Assembly: GCA_965248975.1 (NCBI GenBank)
Contig: CBDFKU010000019.1
Span: 323,989-387,988, forward strand
Direction of reading: 5' to 3'
Origin: CBDFKU01 sp965248975
GTDB taxonomy: Bacteria > Chloroflexota > Dehalococcoidia > Lucifugimonadales > JAGWBF01
Length of the DNA stretch: 64,000 nucleotides
The translations under genes and the position numbers were made by a program. Positions 35,290 through 44,388 of the stretch are shown here, piece by piece. Each line of letters starts with the position of its first letter. Within the stretch, counting starts at the first letter, position 1. Below the pieces are notes generated by a model. It worked only from the letters and a program-made list of their open reading frames with translations. It did not search any database and was not told where the DNA came from.

Positions 35290-36372
35290 ATGGAGAAAGT
35301 ACAGGGAGTTATCTCGCGCTCCAAGGGAGATGCCGTTAGCGTTGAAACCATTCTGGTCCCGGATCCGGGTCCGGGAGAGGCGCTGGTAAGGGTCCAGGCC
35401 TGCGGGGTTTGTCACACCGACCTGCATTACCGGGAAGGGGCGATCAACGACGACTACCCCTTCCTTCTAGGCCATGAGGCTTCCGGCACGATAGAGAGGG
35501 TAGGACCTGGGGTCGAAACCGTCTCGAAAGGCGATTTCGTTATCCTGGCCTGGAGATCACCCTGCGGGAACTGCCGGTCCTGTCTTCGGGGGCGACCCTG
35601 GTACTGTTTTTCCAGCCGCAACGCCAGCCAACCGATGACCCTGCAAGACGGAACGCCCCTCAGCCCGGCGTTGGGAATCGGAGCGTTCGCAGAGCTCACA
35701 CTGGTGGATGCAGGCCAGGCGGTGAAGGTAAATCCGCGGGCGCGTCCCGAAGCGGCCGGCCTTGTGGGATGCGGCATCATGGCCGGGCTGGGCGCTGCGA
35801 TGAACACGGGTGCGGTGAGCCGAGGGGATTCCGTCGCCGTATTCGGCTGCGGTGGCGTAGGGAATGCCGCCATCGCCGGTTCCCGTCTGGCTGGCGCGCA
35901 TACCATAATCGGAGTCGACATTGACGACCGGAAGCTGAAGCTGGCGAAGGAGTTTGGCGCGACCCACGTTGTCAACGCGACCCAGACCGATCCCGTCAAC
36001 GAGATCAAAGGGCTGACCGGCGGCAACGGCGTCAATGTGGCCATTGAGGCGGTGGGCGACCCCCGAACCTACGAGCAAGCCTTCTACGCGCGGGACCTGG
36101 CTGGCACCCTCGTTCTGGTGGGAGTGCCAAACCCCGAGATGAAGATCGAGCTGCCGATGCTGGAGGTTTTCGGACGCGGAGGAGCCCTGAAGTCGTCCTG
36201 GTATGGCGACTGCCTGCCCACCAGGGACTTTCCCGCGATAATCGACCTGTACCTCCAGGGCCGCCTCGATCTCGACCGGTTCGTTTCGGAGACAATCCCA
36301 CTGAGTGGAGTGGAGGGCGCCTTCGAAAAGATGCAGAGGGGAGAGGTGCTCAGGTCGGTCGTCGTCCTTTAA
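35290..36372 (+). CDS. Zinc-dependent alcohol dehydrogenase (class III/NDMA-type MDR)
   Basis: A 360-residue medium-chain dehydrogenase. Catalytic zinc ligands are Cys41 (CHTD) and His62-Glu63 (GHE); structural zinc cysteines are 92, 95, 98 and 106. The Rossmann motif GCGGVGNAAI and Asp in VDIDDRKL indicate NAD(H). The substrate-loop pattern is close to glutathione- or mycothiol-dependent formaldehyde dehydrogenases and NDMA-dependent alcohol dehydrogenases. I use the ATG at 35290 with AGGAG upstream, since an in-frame earlier start adds 36 non-homologous residues. The stop overlaps the end of the small convergent membrane-protein gene by four bases. Confidence 0.9.
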   Translation: MEKVQGVISRSKGDAVSVETILVPDPGPGEALVRVQACGVCHTDLHYREGAINDDYPFLLGHEASGTIERVGPGVETVSKGDFVILAWRSPCGNCRSCLRGRPWYCFSSRNASQPMTLQDGTPLSPALGIGAFAELTLVDAGQAVKVNPRARPEAAGLVGCGIMAGLGAAMNTGAVSRGDSVAVFGCGGVGNAAIAGSRLAGAHTIIGVDIDDRKLKLAKEFGATHVVNATQTDPVNEIKGLTGGNGVNVAIEAVGDPRTYEQAFYARDLAGTLVLVGVPNPEMKIELPMLEVFGRGGALKSSWYGDCLPTRDFPAIIDLYLQGRLDLDRFVSETIPLSGVEGAFEKMQRGEVLRSVVVL

Positions 36373-36569
36373 AGGCCGTACACCGGCATGTGCAGTACGA
36401 TCTCTCTCATCAGGAAGTACATGCCCCCGACGAGGGCAGATCCTACTGCGGCGGCCAGGACGACGTCGGCCACCCTGACACGCCAGCTCGACGGCCCAAC
36501 CGCCTTCACTGGGGCCTGGCTTTCGAAACCCTCCGGTATGCCGGAAACACCAACCGAGTAGGTTCTCAT
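36369..36569 (-). CDS. Small single-span membrane protein, function unknown
   Basis: A 66-residue protein with a polar N-terminal half and one membrane helix (VVLAAAVGSALVGGMYFLM, about 36-54) ending MPVYGL. A perfect AGGAGGTG lies 6 bases before the ATG, which makes it a convincing real gene despite its size. It shares four bases at its 3' end with the alcohol dehydrogenase gene. I recognise no family. Confidence 0.7.
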   Translation of the reverse strand: MRTYSVGVSGIPEGFESQAPVKAVGPSSWRVRVADVVLAAAVGSALVGGMYFLMREIVLHMPVYGL

Positions 36570-36735
36570 GGGACACCTCCTGTTTGCGGGATAGATGCAG
36601 CCTAGCAGCCAACGGTGGCCGGCGGCAGTTACGACCGTACTATTCCCGGTAGTTCGTTCGGACCATCTTCGACCGCTGATGGTCGGCCGGAACTACTCCG
36701 ACGTTCGCGAGCTTGGCGGATAGCGGCCCACTTTG

Positions 36736-36764
36736 TTGACAGTGTTTGACGGCGCTCGTACAAT
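36736..36764 (+). promoter_or_regulatory. Strong sigma-70-like promoter for the isochorismatase-type gene
   Basis: Perfect TTGACA (36736-36741) and TACAAT (36759-36764) with the optimal 17-base spacing. The predicted leader before ATG 36847 is about 75 bases. Confidence 0.75.
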
Positions 36765-36846
36765 TGCCGAGCAGGCGCTCCCTGCCCGCCCAATCAGCGA
36801 GCCCCGTCTAACCCCCGACCCATCCACCTCACACAAGGAGGCCGTC

Positions 36847-37524
36847 ATGGCCGACGAAGCCCTCAGCATAACTCCCAGGGAAACCGCCCTGATCATCGTG
36901 GACATGCAGAACGACTTCTGCCATCGGGACGGGTTCTACGCACGAAACGCCGAGCGGATGATGTCCATCGGACTGGATCCTGATCTGGTGATGGCTCGCA
37001 TCGGACCCATGAAGGAACTTCTGACGGCGTCCCGTGATGCGGGCCTGTTCATCGTGCATACCCAGATAGTCCGCGAACTGGACGCCTCCAACAAGGTGGA
37101 GACGCTCCACAGGATCGTGCCCCTTACCTACCGGGCCTATCAGGACGCCCCTGACGGTCCACCCCTGGTTCCTGGCTCCTGGGGCGCCGCCACTCACGAT
37201 GAGCTGGCGCCCCTACCGGGCGAGCACGTGCTGGTGAAGAGGGCATTCTCCAGCTTCTACCAGACCGACCTGGAGACGACTCTGCGGCGTCGGGGCATGC
37301 GCACCATCATCCTGGCCGGGACGGTGACCTACGTCTGCGTTCTCCACACCGCCTTCGACGCCAGCGTACGGGACTTCGACGTCATAATGGCCTCCGATGG
37401 CGTCGCCTCCTGGGCCCCGGAGCTCCAGGAGCCCGCATTGCGCATGGTAAACCTGGTCATCGGCGCCACGCTGCCCACCTCGGAGATCGCGGACCTCCTA
37501 CAACGCGCCGCCGCCGTAAGCTAG
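36847..37524 (+). CDS. Cysteine hydrolase, isochorismatase family
   Basis: A 225-residue cysteine hydrolase. The triad is visible: Asp19 in IIVDMQNDF, Lys131 in VLVKRAFSSFYQTDLE and Cys164 in TYVCVLHTAFDA, followed by the typical DASVRDFDVIMASDGVAS. Family members hydrolyse isochorismate, nicotinamide, N-carbamoyl compounds or biuret; the substrate here cannot be fixed. ATG 36847 is chosen because AAGGAGG precedes it and the family starts there; the longer in-frame ORF begins inside the promoter at 36736-36764. Confidence 0.88.
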   Translation: MADEALSITPRETALIIVDMQNDFCHRDGFYARNAERMMSIGLDPDLVMARIGPMKELLTASRDAGLFIVHTQIVRELDASNKVETLHRIVPLTYRAYQDAPDGPPLVPGSWGAATHDELAPLPGEHVLVKRAFSSFYQTDLETTLRRRGMRTIILAGTVTYVCVLHTAFDASVRDFDVIMASDGVASWAPELQEPALRMVNLVIGATLPTSEIADLLQRAAAVS

Positions 37525-37662
37525 CACCAGTAGGTCGCGCGACGTCTTCCATAGGCTGGGCTACGGCCCTCGGGCCCACGCCCTTGACCCTTTCTGCACC
37601 CATGCGTATGATCGTTCCTGTTCGTGGTACCTTGGTCTGGGCATGAAAGTTAGAGTGGGCAT

Positions 37663-38137
37663 ATGAGGATCGCGGTCAAAGTCCTGATCACTGCGTTGAT
37701 CTCGGCGCTCCTGATAACCCTCGGACTAGCCAGCGGCAGCACACCCTCCTCGGTAAAGCTGGTAAAGGACATCAGGGAAGGTCCCGTCAGCTCGTCCCCT
37801 GCGGAAAAGGTCGATGTAAACGGGACCCTCTTCTTCGTCGCCGACGATGGGGTACACGGCAAAGAGCTGTGGAAGAGCGACGGCACCTCTCAGGGCACCA
37901 TGATGGTCAAGGATATCAGGCAGGGATCCGCCGACTCGATTCCCGCGGACCCCGAGCTGGTCGCAGTTAACGGGACCCTCTTCTTCGTCGCCAACGACGG
38001 AGCACACGGCAGGGAGCTGTGGAAGAGCGACGGTACCCCTCAGGGTACCGTCCTGGTGAAGGATATCAGATCCTTTGACTCGTTACCCGAGGACCTGACA
38101 AACGTGAACGGAACCCTTTTCTTCACCGCCATCACTA
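37663..38137 (+). pseudogene. 5' fragment of an ELWxxDGT-repeat surface protein, interrupted by an IS630-type element
   Basis: Begins with a signal peptide (MRIAVKVLITALISALLITLGLA). Two ELWKSDGTxxGT repeats follow, with VNGTLFFVADDG-type strands between them, as in hyalin-like ELWxxDGT surface proteins. The frame is cut at CTA (38135-38137) by the element 38138-39361. Beyond it, TAG plus sequence reading SFGRELWKSDGTKDGT continues the same frame, so the two fragments were one gene. Reading into the element adds a few foreign codons before a stop at 38190. Confidence 0.85.
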
Positions 38138-38842
38138 GTACTCAGTCAACCTGTGATTTGAAGGATATAGCCGATGGAGTTTCGCCCTAGCATCTTGGGT
38201 GTTGAAGCGCCAATGGATAGAGGCTCGGGCGGCGTTTCGCTCCCCCTCCAGGGCCTGAATTTCTCGGCGGAGGGCAGCCTCATCGGGGACACGCCTCCTC
38301 AGGCAAGATCGGGCCAGGACGCTGAACTCGATCTCCGCCATGTTGAGCCAACTGCCGTGTTTGGGGGTGTGGTGGAACTCCAGCCGCTTTACGATACGCC
38401 GGGCCTCAGGGGCAGGAAAGGCCTCGTACAGGGAAGCCGGGCGATGAGTGTTCAGGTTATCCAGAACAACTCGCACCACCGGGGCCTCCGGGTAGGCCTC
38501 ATCCACCAACCAACGCATCTGACGGGCGAAGTCCTGCTGGGTCCGCCGCTGGGTGATGGCCACGTGTCTCCAGCCCTGCAGCGGCTCGCAGGTCAGGAAC
38601 AGGTTCCGGGTGCCCTCCCTTCGGTACAAAGTAGTCCTGTCGCCGCGGCTGTCCCGGCTTCGCTGGGAGGGGCGGCCGTGGCTCGCTCAACAGCTGAGTC
38701 GAGGTCTCGTCAAAGCAGACCACCGGCCGCCGGGGGTCATAGGGCTCGGCATACAGGTCCAGCACATCCTCCATGGCTGCCACAAAGTCGGCGCTCACCT
38801 TAGGAATACACCATTCCTTCTTCTGCCACGGCTTAAGAACGT
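38138..38842 (-). pseudogene. IS630-type transposase catalytic part, split by a second frameshift
   Basis: After the A7 slip the frame contains VCFDETSTQLL (first catalytic Asp and Glu of DDE_3). Around 38628-38630 (TTT on the coding strand) the homologous reading changes frame again and continues YRREGTRNLFLTCEPLQGWR, VVLDNLNTH (second Asp) and HHTPKHGSWLNMAEIEFS (final Glu). This second shift is not at an expected recoding site, so the transposase looks inactivated, unless the extra T is a sequencing error. Confidence 0.7.
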
Positions 38843-39268
38843 TTTTTTGAGCCGCTTGCGGATGCCTTCATGGGACATGGAGGGCACCAACCCTAGCTCT
38901 ACCACTTTCCCGGCCAACAGCCGCAGGGTCCAGTGGTCGTGGCCCTCCGGCGCGGCGCTGCAGGCCAGGGCGATGAGGTGGGCCTCTCCCTTGTCGTCCA
39001 GCTTCCTCCGTGGCCTGGGCCTGGGCCTTTCCAGCAAAGCCCCCTTCATGCCCTCTTCAGCGAAACGCCGCTTGATGCGGAACACTGTGCCTACGGAGAC
39101 GTCCAAGGCCTCAGACACCTTGGGAGCCTTCCAACCCTCATCGCTCTTTAGTAGAATCCTCGCCCGGGTCATCACACGAGCCCGGCTCTTCCCACTTCGA
39201 ATCAATTGCTGGAGTTGTTCCCGGTCTTCCTGGTCCAAGCGCACCCTATACTTTTCCCGTCGTCCCAT
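38795..39268 (-). CDS. IS630-type transposase, N-terminal HTH part (upstream frame)
   Basis: 157 codons from MGRREKYRVRLDQED. Contains the winged-HTH/HTH_29 region (VSEALDVSVGTVFRIKRRFAEEG) and the linker GALLERPRPRPRRK. Near its end the coding strand has CTCAAAAAAACG (A7, 38842-38848). A -1 slip there leads into the catalytic frame (NVLKPWQKKEWCIPK), typical of IS630 programmed frameshifting. Unslipped reading ends shortly after, at 38795. An upstream in-frame extension to 39772 belongs to flanking DNA. Confidence 0.8.
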   Translation of the reverse strand: MGRREKYRVRLDQEDREQLQQLIRSGKSRARVMTRARILLKSDEGWKAPKVSEALDVSVGTVFRIKRRFAEEGMKGALLERPRPRPRRKLDDKGEAHLIALACSAAPEGHDHWTLRLLAGKVVELGLVPSMSHEGIRKRLKKTFLSRGRRRNGVFLR

Positions 39269-39361
39269 CACTGCCACCCCTTGGGTAGATTCTGTCTTCC
39301 CAAAGGGTAGCAACTTTGAGTGATTTCTTAAATAATTACCAACACCGAGTTGACTGAGTAC

Positions 39362-41531
39362 TAGTAGTTTCGGAAGAGAACTGTGGAAAAGCGACGGCAC
39401 CAAAGATGGCACAGTGCTAGTCAAGGACGTATTTACGGGGTTCACAAGCTCCGCTCCCTCTAGGTTGACGAACGTAAACGGCACCCTGTTCTTCCGGGCT
39501 AACGATGGGACCACCGGAGAGGAGCTGTGGAAGAGCGACGGTACTCCAGAGGGCACCATGCTGGTGAAAGACATCCTGCCCAACTCCGGAAGCTCCGACG
39601 CCAGATGGTTCAGGAACCTGAACGGGACCCTGTTCTTCGTGGCCAATGATGGAGTAAGCGGCATAGAGCTCTGGAAGAGCGACGGCACCCCCGAAGGAAC
39701 GGTCCTGGTCAAAGACATCGCTGACGACGACGAGGGCTCATCGCCCGAGCAGCTCAGACCTGTCGGCGCCACCCTCTACTTCGAGGCCAACGACGGAACG
39801 AAAGGCGAAGAGCTGTGGAAGAGCGACGGCACTGCGGATGGCACCGTGCTGGTGAAGGATATCACCCCCGGCGACGCCGGAACGACCCTCACCAGGCTGA
39901 CGGACGTGGGCGGAACCCTGTTCTTCCGCGCCGACGTCGGTATCAACGGAGAGGTGTGGAAGAGTGACGGCACCGAACCCGGTACGGTCATGGTCAAGGA
40001 CATCGTTCCTGGCGGGATCGGCTCGGACCCCAAGTGGCTGACCAACGTGAACGGCACCCTCTTCTTCCATGCGGAAAACAGGATCAACGGCTTTGAGCTG
40101 TGGACCAGCGACGGCACCGAAGATGGCACAGTCATCGTCGAGGACATCAGTCCCGGATTGGGCAGCTCGTTCCCCACCGACATAGTCCCGGTCCTGGACC
40201 CCAGCGGGGTGACCAAGCTCTTCTTTTCCGCCAACGACGGGACCGCGGGAACAGAGCTGTGGGTCGCGTTGATCAACCCCAACCCGGAATCAGACCTCTC
40301 CGTGGTGATGACCGACAACCCGGACCCCGTCTTCGCCGACGACCCCCTGAGCTACACTCTAACCGTCTCCAATGCCGGCCCGGGCCCGGCCACCGAAGTC
40401 ATAGTCACCGACACTCTCCCCCAGGGCACGACCTTCTCGTCGGCCACCCCCAGCCAGGGGGGCTGCTCCGAGGCCGGTGGTACCGTCACCTGCAACCTGG
40501 GTATCCTGGCCAAGGACGCCCAGGCCACCGTAGATATACAAGGATTCGCCCCGGCGGACGTAGGCCCCATCAGCAACACCGCTCAGGTAGCCAGCGACGA
40601 GACCGACCCAAACGCCGCTAACGACTCTGCCACCGAGGGTACCGAGGTCACCGAGCCGCCTAATCAAGCAGACCTTTCGGTGAGCAAGGTGGCCGAAGGC
40701 ACCGTGCTGACGGGGTCGAACATCACCTACACGGTAACCGTCACCAACGGAGGGGCCGGCCGCTCTGCCACTGGAGTGACCGCCACCGACACCCTTCCAG
40801 AAGGCGTTGGCTTCGTCTCGGCCACGCCCAGCCAGGGTGCATGTAACCAGCTGGACGGCATCGTGACATGCGATCTGGGCACCCTGGCGAAGCGAGCCCG
40901 GGCTACGGTCGACATCGTCGTCTCCACCGGCACGCTTGGGCCCCAGGAGAACACCGTGGCAGTGGCGGCAAACGAGGTCGATCCGAACCCGGACAACGAT
41001 GCCGCCGCCGCAACCACACGAGTCATCGGAGTGCCGCCGGTGGGACTGGTCAAAGACATCCTGCCAGGCCAGTTTTCCTCGTTCCCCAGCCAGCTGACCG
41101 CCTTTAACGGGACGCTCTTCTTCTCCGCTGACGATAACACCACCGGCTCGGAGCTGTGGAAGAGCGACGGGACCCTGGGAGGCACCACGATTGTCAGGGA
41201 TATCAGTCCCGGTTCGTCGTTCCCCGAACACCTGACTGTGGTGAACGGCCTCCTCTTCTTCCGCGCCGAGCAATCCGGCAACGGCACGGAGCTGATGAAG
41301 AGCGACGGCACCGAAGACGGCACCGGGATGGTCAAGGATATCAGGCCGGGATCGTCGAGCTCGCTGCCCAGTGAGCTTACAGGCCTGGGCGGCACCCTAT
41401 TCTTTACGGCCTCAGACGGGACCATCGGTACCGAGCTGTGGAAGAGCACCGGTACCGTGGAAGGCACCGTAATCGTAAGGGACATTAACCCTGGCTTCCC
41501 GAACTCCTCTCCTGTTAGCAACCAGCAAAAG
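39362..41531 (+). pseudogene. 3' fragment of the ELWxxDGT/DUF11 surface protein, interrupted again by an IS3 element
   Basis: Continues the frame of 37663-38137. It holds six ELWxxDGT-type repeats (the fourth is GEVWKSDGT, the sixth ends at TELWVALINPNPE), two DUF11-like beta domains (ESDLSVVMTDNPDPVFADDPL about 40290-40620 and QADLSVSKVAEGTVLTGSNI about 40670-41000), then three more ELW-type repeats to NPGFPNSSP. The frame runs into IS3 DNA at 41532. Sequence right of that element at 44216 reads only a few codons to a stop, so the natural 3' end is either just there or deleted. Probably a secreted adhesin-like protein before disruption. Confidence 0.8.
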
Positions 41532-41837
41532 TGGGACACATTGGGACCCGAGAGATCAGGTGCTGGATGGGGGTCTGGTGAGCTCTCTGAGGGCCCTGTT
41601 ATAGCGTCTGCGGTTTTGGATGGTTTTGGCCTTCACCTCCTTGTATCTTGGTTTGGGTGTGTAACAATCACTTCACTTAGGTGGATCGGGGTGCGGCAGA
41701 CCGGTTTCTCCTTGGTTATGGAAGACCGCCAGAAAGCGAGGGTCGCCGCACCCCTTCCGAATAGAGCCCGAACAGTTGCCTGGGCCAACCAAGCCCGCAT
41801 CTTGCAAGGACGGGCCAATAATTCGCAGGAGGTGCTC

Positions 41838-42800
41838 GTGGAGCAAGAATCGATCTACGTAGGCATTGATGTAGCCAAGGCCCAGGTGGACGTCGCAGTC
41901 CGTCCTACGGACGACAGATGGGAGGTTTCCCATGACGAGACAGGAGTCCGGCAGCTGGTCTCCCAGCTGAAGGCCCTTGAACCGGTCATGGTGTTGCTGG
42001 AGGCTTCGGGCGGCTTGGAAGTGCCGCTGGTGGCTGCCTTGGCAGCCGACGCGGTGCCTGTGGTCGTCGTCAACCCCCGCCAGGTGCGGGACTTCGCCAG
42101 GGCCACCGGGAAGCTGGCCAAGACCGACGCTCTGGACGCGGCGGTTCTGGCTCACTTCGCCGAAGCGGTTCGTCCACCCGTGCGCCCTCTGCGAGACGCC
42201 GAGACCCAGGCCCTTAACTCCCTGGCTGCCCGCAGGCACCAGGTGATGACCATGCTGGTCTCGGAGAAGAACCGCTTGAGCGCCGCCGCCATCGCCGTCC
42301 GTCCCCGCATCGAGGCCCACATTGCATGGCTGGAGCGAGAGCTGGACGACCTGGATGAGGGACTGCGGCAGACTCTCCGCCAGAGTCCCGTATGGCGAGA
42401 GAAGGATGACCTCCTGCGCACCGTTCCCGGCGTGGGAGAACAAGTCTCCATCTCTCTCCTGGCCTATCTGCCGGAGCTGGGCACGCTGGACCGCCGGCAG
42501 ATCGCCGCCCTGGTAGGGGTGGCTCCCTTCAACCGGGACAGCGGCACCCTGCGGGGCAAACGCACCGTCTGGGGTGGACGCGCCCGCATCCGCGCCGCCC
42601 TGTACATGGGAGCGCTGGTTGCCAGTCGCTTCAACCCTGTTATCAGGGACTTCTACCAGCGGCTGCTGGCCGCTGGTAAGCCCAAGAAGCTGGCCCTCAC
42701 AGCCTGCATGCGCAAGCTGCTCGTTATCCTCAACTCCATGCTCAAGCATCGCTCACCCTGGCGCGACCTGACTCCGGCAGTCGCCGGTCATTCCTCTTGA
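41838..42800 (+). CDS. IS110-family transposase (DEDD), nested in IS3
   Basis: A 320-residue transposase from the GTG at 41838, 3 bases behind AGGAGGTG. The N-terminal RuvC-like DEDD domain shows YVGIDVAKAQVDVAV (first Asp), LLEASGGLE (Glu) and AKTDALDAAVLAHFAE (last Asps). The C-terminal transposase_20 domain has LLRTVPGVGEQVS, LVGVAPFNRDSG and the catalytic-Ser region YMGALVASRFNP. The upstream in-frame codons joining it to the ELWxxDGT fragment are read-through of the junction and not a real fusion. IS110 elements lack long terminal repeats, so the element edges are approximate. Confidence 0.85.
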   Translation: MEQESIYVGIDVAKAQVDVAVRPTDDRWEVSHDETGVRQLVSQLKALEPVMVLLEASGGLEVPLVAALAADAVPVVVVNPRQVRDFARATGKLAKTDALDAAVLAHFAEAVRPPVRPLRDAETQALNSLAARRHQVMTMLVSEKNRLSAAAIAVRPRIEAHIAWLERELDDLDEGLRQTLRQSPVWREKDDLLRTVPGVGEQVSISLLAYLPELGTLDRRQIAALVGVAPFNRDSGTLRGKRTVWGGRARIRAALYMGALVASRFNPVIRDFYQRLLAAGKPKKLALTACMRKLLVILNSMLKHRSPWRDLTPAVAGHSS

Positions 42801-42803
42801 CTT

Positions 42804-43718
42804 TCAAGACAGTTGCTTTCTGCGTTGTAGGATCTCTTGCCGTCTTCCCTTGAGCACGTCAGATGGTGTCACGTTGGCCAGGGCCTTGTGATAGCGCCGG
42901 TAGTTGTAGTAGCTGACGAACGCCGCGATAGCCGCATCGAGGTCAGAGGGCAACTCATAGGGCACCTGGTTTACGTCCCGTTTGATGCTCTGGTGGTAGC
43001 GCTCCAGCTTCCCGTTGGTCTGAGGGTGGAAAGGGGTTGCCAGGATGTGCTTGATGCCAACCATACCCAGGTAGTCCCTGAATGCCCTCGAGACATAGCC
43101 CGGGCCGTTGTCACTCAGCAGCCTAGTGCGGTCTGTGACTGGAACTTGATCCATGCCGGTCCTGTCCACAGCATCCTGGACCACCTCGATGAAGGAGTCG
43201 GCCGTCATGTCTTCCTGGAGCCTGTGAGCCAGGATGAAGCGGGAGTAGTCGTCCATCACGGTCACCAGGTAGTAGTAGCCCCAACCTACTACCCTGAAGT
43301 AGGAGGCGTCGGTGGCCCACATCTGGTGAGGGCCTGTGGTCTTGCGGTGGTACTCCTTACCCGCGGCCAGCTTCATCTCAGGCCTCTTCACCAGACCCTC
43401 CCTGCTCAGGATACGGTAGACACTCGACTCTGAGACACTGAAGCCCTGGTTGTCGGTGATCCACGCGGCCAGCTGACGGCAGCTCAGCTCCGGCATCTCT
43501 CTGGCTGCTGCGAGAACTGAGCGTTCTTCCCGAATGCTGAGACGGTTCCACGGGGGCTTGCCGCCTCCTGCATGGTCCTCAAGTCCTTGTTGGTCCTGGC
43601 GTCTGAGCCACCGGTAGTAGGTGCTCTTAGGGATACCCAACTCGCTGAGGGCCTTTCGTTTAGGGAGGGGAGACGAGGCTACTTCGGTAAGTACTTCTGC
43701 CTTCTCCACGGCGCTCAT
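42804..43718 (-). CDS. IS3-family transposase OrfB (DDE integrase)
   Basis: 304 residues from an ATG that overlaps the orfA stop as ATGA. HTH_21-like N-terminus, then an rve integrase core with the triad in WATDASYFRVVG (Asp), LLSDNGPGYVS (Asp) and NGKLERYHQSIK (Glu). The frame is also reachable by a -1 slip at an A7 tract in orfA (43759-43765), giving an OrfAB fusion as in other IS3 elements. Ends 4 bases from the nested IS110 stop. Confidence 0.88.
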   Translation of the reverse strand: MSAVEKAEVLTEVASSPLPKRKALSELGIPKSTYYRWLRRQDQQGLEDHAGGGKPPWNRLSIREERSVLAAAREMPELSCRQLAAWITDNQGFSVSESSVYRILSREGLVKRPEMKLAAGKEYHRKTTGPHQMWATDASYFRVVGWGYYYLVTVMDDYSRFILAHRLQEDMTADSFIEVVQDAVDRTGMDQVPVTDRTRLLSDNGPGYVSRAFRDYLGMVGIKHILATPFHPQTNGKLERYHQSIKRDVNQVPYELPSDLDAAIAAFVSYYNYRRYHKALANVTPSDVLKGRRQEILQRRKQLS

Positions 43719-44122
43719 CCGCTGGTACCGGTAGCTTCCTGGGGCATGGGGATGGCCGTTTTTTTGAGACGGTACGCCTCCAGCGACAGATCGGCCACTA
43801 GCTCCTTGAGCTCCCCGTTCTCTCTCTTGAGCTGCCCTACCTCATGCTGAGTGGCGTCCCGCATCGTGTCGCGGGTCAACCTCTCCTTGCCCGCCTCCAT
43901 GAACTCTTTGGTCCACGAGTAGTAGGAGTGGGGCTTGATCCCCTCCCGCCGGCACAGGTCGTTGACTGTGACCTCGCGGCGGAAGCCCTCCAGAACAATT
44001 CGGATCTTCTCTTCGGGGGTGTACTTACGTCGGGTAGCCGCCTTCACCGTGCGAACGAAGGACCTCGTCTCCGCGCTCCGTTCCTCGGCGGCCTCTGCTT
44101 TGTCTACGTCTGACTGGGACAC
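43715..44122 (-). CDS. IS3-family transposase OrfA (HTH)
   Basis: 135 residues. HTH_Tnp_1 region RRKYTPEEKIRIVLEGFRRE with VNDLCRREGIKPHSYYSWTKEF, then a leucine-zipper-like helix (LKRENGELKELVADLSLE). CTCAAAAAAACGG near the end is the likely frameshift site linking it to OrfB. Confidence 0.85.
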   Translation of the reverse strand: MSQSDVDKAEAAEERSAETRSFVRTVKAATRRKYTPEEKIRIVLEGFRREVTVNDLCRREGIKPHSYYSWTKEFMEAGKERLTRDTMRDATQHEVGQLKRENGELKELVADLSLEAYRLKKTAIPMPQEATGTSG

Positions 44123-44266
44123 ATCTGCTCCTTTCTGTGGGTAACTCTACCCTCACTTCAGGAGCTCTCGCCACCCTCCAAACTCTCGGGTTTTCTTACC
44201 CTCCGATGTGTCCCATTATCGCTGACGGCCTACACCAGTAGGACCCAACTAACTTAGCGGTGAAGT

Positions 44267-44303
44267 GGGCTGGGACGGTAAGCTAGCCCCCCCGTCCCAG
44301 CCC
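44267..44303. other. Perfect 12-bp hairpin right of the IS3 element
   Basis: GGGCTGGGACGG (44267-44278) pairs perfectly with CCGTCCCAGCCC (44292-44303). A smaller GGTTC/GAACC hairpin follows at about 44305-44322. There is no U tract. This is the first of three stacked hairpins in the gap before the 44418 gene and may be a terminator remnant or part of a leader RNA. Confidence 0.5.
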
Positions 44304-44355
44304 AGGTTCCCCGAGGAGAACCAAGACAGAAACAAGGAGGTCCAAAAACCTACCT

Positions 44356-44388
44356 GAGATAGCCGCCCCTTGTATGGGCGGCTATCTC
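44356..44388 (+). terminator. Hairpin with 12-13 bp stem upstream of the 44418 gene
   Basis: GAGATAGCCGCCC (44356-44368) pairs with GGGCGGCTATCTC (44376-44388), followed by GTTTC. The fold resembles an intrinsic terminator or attenuator just 30 bases before the start at 44418. Confidence 0.55.

Larger units (their letters stand above)
38138..39361 (-). mobile_element. IS630-type insertion sequence in a CTAG target
   Basis: A 1224-bp element with 13-bp perfect terminal inverted repeats GTACTCAGTCAAC / GTTGACTGAGTAC at its ends, flanked by CTA on the left and TAG on the right. This is the expected outcome of an IS630 family insertion into CTAG with TA duplication. It carries a transposase on the minus strand in several frames. 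Excising it and one TA restores the ELWxxDGT reading frame exactly. Confidence 0.88.
41532..44215 (-). mobile_element. IS3-family insertion sequence carrying a nested IS110-family element
   Basis: Ends are matching inverted repeats: TGGGACACATTGG at 41532 and CCGATGTGTCCCA ending at 44215. The IS3 orfA/orfB genes lie on the minus strand at 42804-44122. The IS110 transposase unit (roughly 41690-42803) lies between the orfB stop and the left terminal repeat, which places it inside the IS3 element. Without it the IS3 element would be about 1.5 kb, normal for the family. No clear target duplication is seen at the outer ends. Confidence 0.75.

Noticed and set aside
39414..42800. A single 1128-codon ORF joining ELWxxDGT/DUF11 repeats to an IS110 transposase
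   Set aside because: The transposase has its own GTG with AGGAGGTG at 41838, and the linker is IS3 end sequence. The join is accidental read-through, not a fusion protein.
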